Below the pieces are notes generated by a model. That model was not told the origin of the DNA. It saw only the letters and a list, made by a program, of their open reading frames with translations, and searched no databases. Below are positions 55,648-61,600 of a stretch of 64,000 bases of DNA, one piece after another (position 1 is the stretch's first letter; each line of letters begins with the position of its first letter). Source of the DNA: Ectocarpus siliculosus. Taxonomy: Eukaryota; Sar; Phaeophyceae; Ectocarpales; Ectocarpaceae. The position numbers and the translations under genes are program-made. The stretch spans positions 3,781,881 to 3,845,880 of the forward strand of contig FN649741.1 of assembly GCA_000310025.1 (NCBI GenBank), read 5' to 3'.

Positions 55648-58600
55648 TCTGTAGTCTTTCTCCTCTCTTCCTTTCCGCTCCTCTCTTCGACTCTCCTCCC
55701 TTGTTTGTCACAAGACTCACTTTCCCTGCGTGCAGGTCGCACATCCCGACTCGAGTTGCACTGCCAGCTCGTTCGAGAAGGTTCCGGAAGGACACAATAT
55801 TGCAACGTCGCTTCCAACCGGACAATAGCTGCCAACTGGGCATACCGTCGGCGTGATGGTGGCCTGGTCCGGGCAGTAGTAGCCCGCTGTACAATCGAGG
55901 CAACTTTCTTGCGACTCCTGTAGTAAGGGGATTGGGGGCAGAGACATGCACAATGGTTTAAAAGGGCATGCTCATGTAGACATCGAATCGACAAAACTCT
56001 GTAAACGCGGCGCTGTTATGCATCGTGTTGCAGATGAGCGTCACGATTGAATACCACGATATTTCCTTGGTCAATGAGTGCAGAATGTGTCGATATATGG
56101 CACCCAAAGCAATACATGGTACAATCATCCAACTCACCTCATTGTTATACGTTCCAGGCTCACACGGATACTGGACAGCAGCCCCAACAGGGGCATAGTA
56201 TCCCCTGTCCGTCCGGTTCTGGGTGGGGGTCGAGGCACCTCCCGTGCAATAGTGGCCCGCGTAACACCCGCCGGTTGGGGCCGGGTTACTCGTACCGGAG
56301 CAGTAGAAGCCAGGGGGGCAGTCGGAACAGTCGGCCGGGTCGGCCGCTCCGGAAAAGTTGTTGTAAGTGCCGTGCGGGCAAGGTTGCTGGTACGACGATC
56401 CGATAGGGCAGTACCCCCCAGCTGGTTTGATCGTGTTGAGTTTGTGCGAGTTTGCGCCGCATTGGTTGGCATTCACGGCACGGCGACAACGAGGTTCAGG
56501 TAAGATGACAATTAGCTTGACGTGGTAAGCCCACGCCCTTTGTCCCTCTGTCTGGGCACGTGCGGCGAGATTCAAAAAGAGGATTTCCGAAAGGCAGAGC
56601 TGTGGTATGGAATAGCCCAATGAAACGCATCAACTTTCAGTATCGGCACCAAGGGGCCTCCTTTTTTCTCTTGGTACGATATGCACTCACCAGACAATCC
56701 GGTGCGGGCTTCATTTACGCAATGGCTGACAAAAGTAGAAACGACGGGGCATATGCCGTATATCGACACGTACGGTTGAACGTTGTCCTCCGGAAACACA
56801 GACTAACCTGCACTAGCATCTTTTCGATGTGTACCTAGCTTGTGTGTCCGAATTCCCCCCTTTGCCCTACCCCACAGCTCACCGGGACAAAGACCGCCGA
56901 TATCGGTGTCCTCGATAGACAGCGGAGACCCTGGCGCATTCGGTGCGCTCGTGTACGAACCGTCCAGGCAGTAGTACCCCGGATCGCAAAGGCCGGCCGG
57001 GTTAGTCAGGCCGCGCTGGTCGCAGTAGCTACCCGGATCACAATCGTTGCAATCTGATATTTTTCTCAGGCCGGTGGTGTTCCCGTAGGTTCCCAAGGGG
57101 CAGGGCTCCGGCTCCGCAACCCCTGGAGTTGTACGACGAGGGCGAAGGGGATCATTTTCGTGATTCAAGGCATGCGAGGCGGGGGGGGGGGATTAGCTCC
57201 GTTTTTTTCGGTTTATCCGTTGTGATTGATCCAGGGAGAGGAAGTAGAGCGTTGTGACTGCTCTAGAAACATCGTGCCCGCCCAACAGTCGAAACAGCTC
57301 ACCATGCACACAGTAGAACCCGCGGGGGCAATCGATGGGCTCTGTCGATCCGGATGGGCAGTACCCACCAGAAACACAATACGCGCAATCATCCTGGCTG
57401 CCAGCACCAGAGGAGCTTCGGTAGAATCGTTCGGGGCACGGTACCTGGTGAAATGTAGCAATCGGACAATAGTGCGTTAGCACACACCGGACCAGAATAT
57501 AAGCGGCGTGCATGCATGCAACGGCAATCGTGTTTTCGTCCAGGGAAGGGTGCCTACGTTCATAGCATCAACAAGTCGACAAACGCCTCAAAGTGTGTAT
57601 TACTATCTATCTATACACACCTGCTGCGGCCCTGTCGATCCAGCCGGACAATAGTATCCCGGATCGCAAGATCCTGTCATGTTCGTGGACGCCTCTATGG
57701 TGTAGTACCCCTCCAGCGAGATGAGACAATCCTCTTCCAGGTCGTCTCTTCCGGTGTGGGGGTTGTACGTGCCCGAAGGGCAGGGGTATGGGGATGCCAC
57801 TCCCGCGGGACAGTAGTGTCCCGCCGGGCAAGCGTCGCGGGCTAGGTCTGTCCGTTTTCGTTTCGTCCATCCGTTCGGCCGCCGGGTGAGGCAAGTTGCG
57901 GAAGGGTCGAAAAAAACACAAATTAAGGTTGCAGAGGGAGGTCAAGAAGAAGAAGCACAGAACAAAAAGAGTCTCCGAGAATGGAAAATCGCGAGGATTA
58001 AGCATTCGAACGTCAGCGTTGGCTCTTATTCGATTGCAAGGACCGGCGCAATAGCACTCGCTTCCACGCGTGACCGGTGGCCTTCGTACCTGGGGCGCGC
58101 GTCATCCCCGCTGCGCAGTACGTTCCATTGAAGCACATCCCGGAGCTGTTGGACGACAGGTCCCAGCTTCCTACACCCGTGAGCATGTCCACCGCACTGG
58201 TCTCGTTGCTGCCACAGTAGTGGCCGGCCTCGCATACCGAGCACGCGTCAGCCCCCGAGCTAGAATACATACCTGGGCGAAAACGAACGCATGACCAACG
58301 GTTCAGAAATTCACAACGACCAAGTAGCGGCTCAAGGGGAGGTGCCTTCCGGTCGCCAAAGCAATTGAAGCATTGAGGCTGGGCCTCGCAGGACCCGAGT
58401 CGCTGGTTGATGGTAGTACGTAAATGGTCGAGAACGACGTAACAGCCTTACGGTTGTCCAACAGCGATATACGCCTATGCGAGCGACCGAACACCATGCG
58501 GTGAGGACGAAACCGTCACTATTTTGCACCATTTCTGCCATCGTAGCAGGGCCCACGAAAATTATGTGTGCTTGAACTCCTCAACAAGGCGGGCACAACA

Positions 58601-61600
58601 GTGATTCAATAGGGCCGTCACAGCGGTCAGCGGGATGCGTATGTTAATGTACCGCACACCGTTGATTTCACCGTCGAAATCGCATGTCACAACAACAACG
58701 ACGACAACAATGACAATAAACCAGAGCCTCGTTCTCGCCTAGCCGTCACCCGGCATCACAAGCAAACACGCAAGCATGCATATCTTGAAAGTCGCAATGC
58801 ACTCGTTTATTGCTGTTGGAGTTTCGACACGGCAGTGCGGGTGAATACCAATGCACCGCTCGCTTTGGGGCAGGATGATTGCAGTGTTTGTGCTCCCCAA
58901 ACTCACCAACCCCACACGCTACAGGATTCACCGATGCTTCCACGCAGTAGCTTCCAGCAGGACAGACTGTGCAGCTCGGGAATGAGTCCGGACCCGCGTC
59001 CTGGTTTGAAGCAACATCGAGATAGTGCGTGCGGTGGTGAGATTATTCGCGACAGAGCGGTGCGTCGACCACATTTGTTCCAAACGAGTATCTCTTTAGA
59101 TACTCCTTACGTAAAACACCACTTGTTCATAGGCCTTGATGAAACACCCTACACGATATGATCGGTTGTGTGGGGTAGATGTCATATGTGTAAATAGTGC
59201 ATGTATCCACATTGTGTCTGTGAAAGGGAACACGTTCTTACGATGTCCAACAACAAATCCATATATCCTAAACGCCGATACATCTATACTGATGTAACTA
59301 CGTGCATTGATGCATGTTTATCTGGTGTATGTGTCATGTACGTAAGACTTCATGCCTTCTGTTGACTGAAGTTATTGTATTTTTTTACGAACAATTATTG
59401 ATTTCTCACACGCCCTCTACAACTTCGTGTTAAGCTCCGGACGTAAGTGCTCGTCGGGTTGATGTGGCTGCTAATTTCTGCGAACGCCCTGCTTGCTCAA
59501 TGAAAGATATTTCAGGTTAAGCTTGAGAACAAATTTGACTGACCTCGGTGGCGTTGTACGGGCTGTAAGTTCCCGCCGGGCACGGTTCGATCTGTGTTGA
59601 CGCTTCTGGGCAGTAGTACCTTCAGGACGCGAAGGTTGAGACGATATGGGGCAAAACGAGACAATGACAAAGATGTGCGTCGGTTTGATTTGGCTCCAGC
59701 CTCTATCGCCGTGTTTTCTGACGAACTATGTAAACAGACCACAGCAGTAATCCAAAACAGATTAATTAACTTATGTTTAGGCATGACGCGGACCGCTTAC
59801 CCAGGTGGGCAGTCCTCGCACTGTGCCTCGAGGTACAGCGAAGTCGAGATTGAGAAAGTTCCCGCGGGGCAAGGATAGTCCGTCGCCGCTGCTGTCCGCA
59901 GAGGACAGTAGTACCCGGCCTGGCAAGGGTGATATCAAGCGATGTCGTGTAACTTGCTGACGTCAGCCAGTCCAGCAGACCAAACACCTGAGGGGGTTAT
60001 TCCTAGTTCTCCAGCGACCCGTGGATGGGGTTTCTAGCCATGCTAGAAGTGGTATACTAACAATTGGAGTCGGCAACAACAACTCACCTCACACGGCCCA
60101 TCCGGCTCGGGTGAGCCGCTGCCACCGCACCACTCGCCAAGAGGGCACGGGTAGCACTCCGAGTCGGCGGCGAGATCCGTACGGTTTGTGAAAGACCCGG
60201 CGGAGCAAGGGTACGATGTCCTGGTGGGTGTGTTCTCCGGGCACCAGTGGCCCTCGCCGCAGGGGGACCAGTCGTTTGAGGTCGATCCGGAGAAGCACGC
60301 GAATCGCTCAGGGCAGTCGCTGTAGTGTTCAATCGAATAGAGTTGGGTGCTTACTGCGCGCTTGTTCTGTTGCATGCTAGAGCTCAGTCACATGGGGCAA
60401 AAAGTCAACCGTGTAGGTAGGATGGATATCTTCGCCTTTGTCAGTGACTAGAGTCTTGGGGTTTTCCCTCGATGTTGTTGTTTGAGGTATGCATACAAAT
60501 TCACAGAACATGAACGGTGTGCCATGATCTTTCCATTCGGTGATCAGCATTCTTCAAACTTATTTGGATCGACACAAACATTATCACGTTACAGAGTGTT
60601 CGTATATGTTACCAGGCGGGCATAACGCTTTTGTGAAAAGCAACCCTAACGGCAATATTCTACACATTTCGTTCCATGGTCACGTTGTTCACATATCTAC
60701 CTACAACCGAGGAGGATTGGCGACAAAACGCCGTAACCTGTTTGTTTTAGCTTTCAAGGGCATCTCGAGAACGTTACCCGAGGTGACTGACCTGCACTGG
60801 GTCGCAGATGTGAGGTTTGTTTCGTCCGTGTACGTCCCAGCGGGACACGGGTACTGGTCGGCGTACGAAGTCCCCTTAGGGCAATAGTGCCCCGGGTCAC
60901 ACCTGCCAATGTTGCAATGAGAACATTACCGTCACAAAATGCTGAGAGACATGAAATGGAAGCGCTGCCAGGCCTTGACGCTGAAGAGGTTCGCGTGAAT
61001 TTATCGACGCTAAGCGGCTAAATAGTTCCGAAAACAACCACTGGAAGTCGAATCCCATTTCCTATCTACAACCCGACACTCACAGCGTGGTCATCACAGA
61101 CATGGCGGCCGACTCGCACGCCCACCCAGGCTCGCACTGCTGGCACGCACTGGGACTTGTCGCGGCCTCAGACGGCTGGTAAGTCCCCGGCAAGCAGTTC
61201 GTCGGGGACGTGGAGCCCGCCAAACAGTAGGTGCCGATCGGGCAAATTGAGCACTGGGAGCTCAACGTGTTGCCCGTCGCTCCCGAGTAGGTACCCTCGG
61301 GACAGGGGTAGGAGGTGGAAGAGGGCGTGTTCACCGGGCAGTAGTATCCCGCCGGGCAAGGCTTCGACGTGGCTGAACTGGAACCGCTTGTGCAGTAGTA
61401 CCCAGCATCGCATTCTGACAGTTGAGGGCGAAAGGGCGAAGGGTGATTCATGGCTTCTAACGTTCTCACCGTTATGTCAACATCTAGCCGTCTATCGTGT
61501 CGGTTACAGCTGGCGTGTGCTTGAATGCTTTCTTCTCTGCTCGATTCGGAAACCTGCTCGCGTGAGCAGCAAACTTGGTCAGCAGCTCGTTTGGAACGCA

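Noticed and set aside
55414-55923. Plus-strand open frame of 169 codons
   Set aside because: It is open only because the CT microsatellite translates as Leu-Ser repeats; the rest is antisense to a Cys-rich exon.
56572-56799. Minus-strand open frame between two Cys-rich exons, with several Cys
   Set aside because: The flanking exons join in the correct phase without it and it lacks the C-P-x-G pattern.
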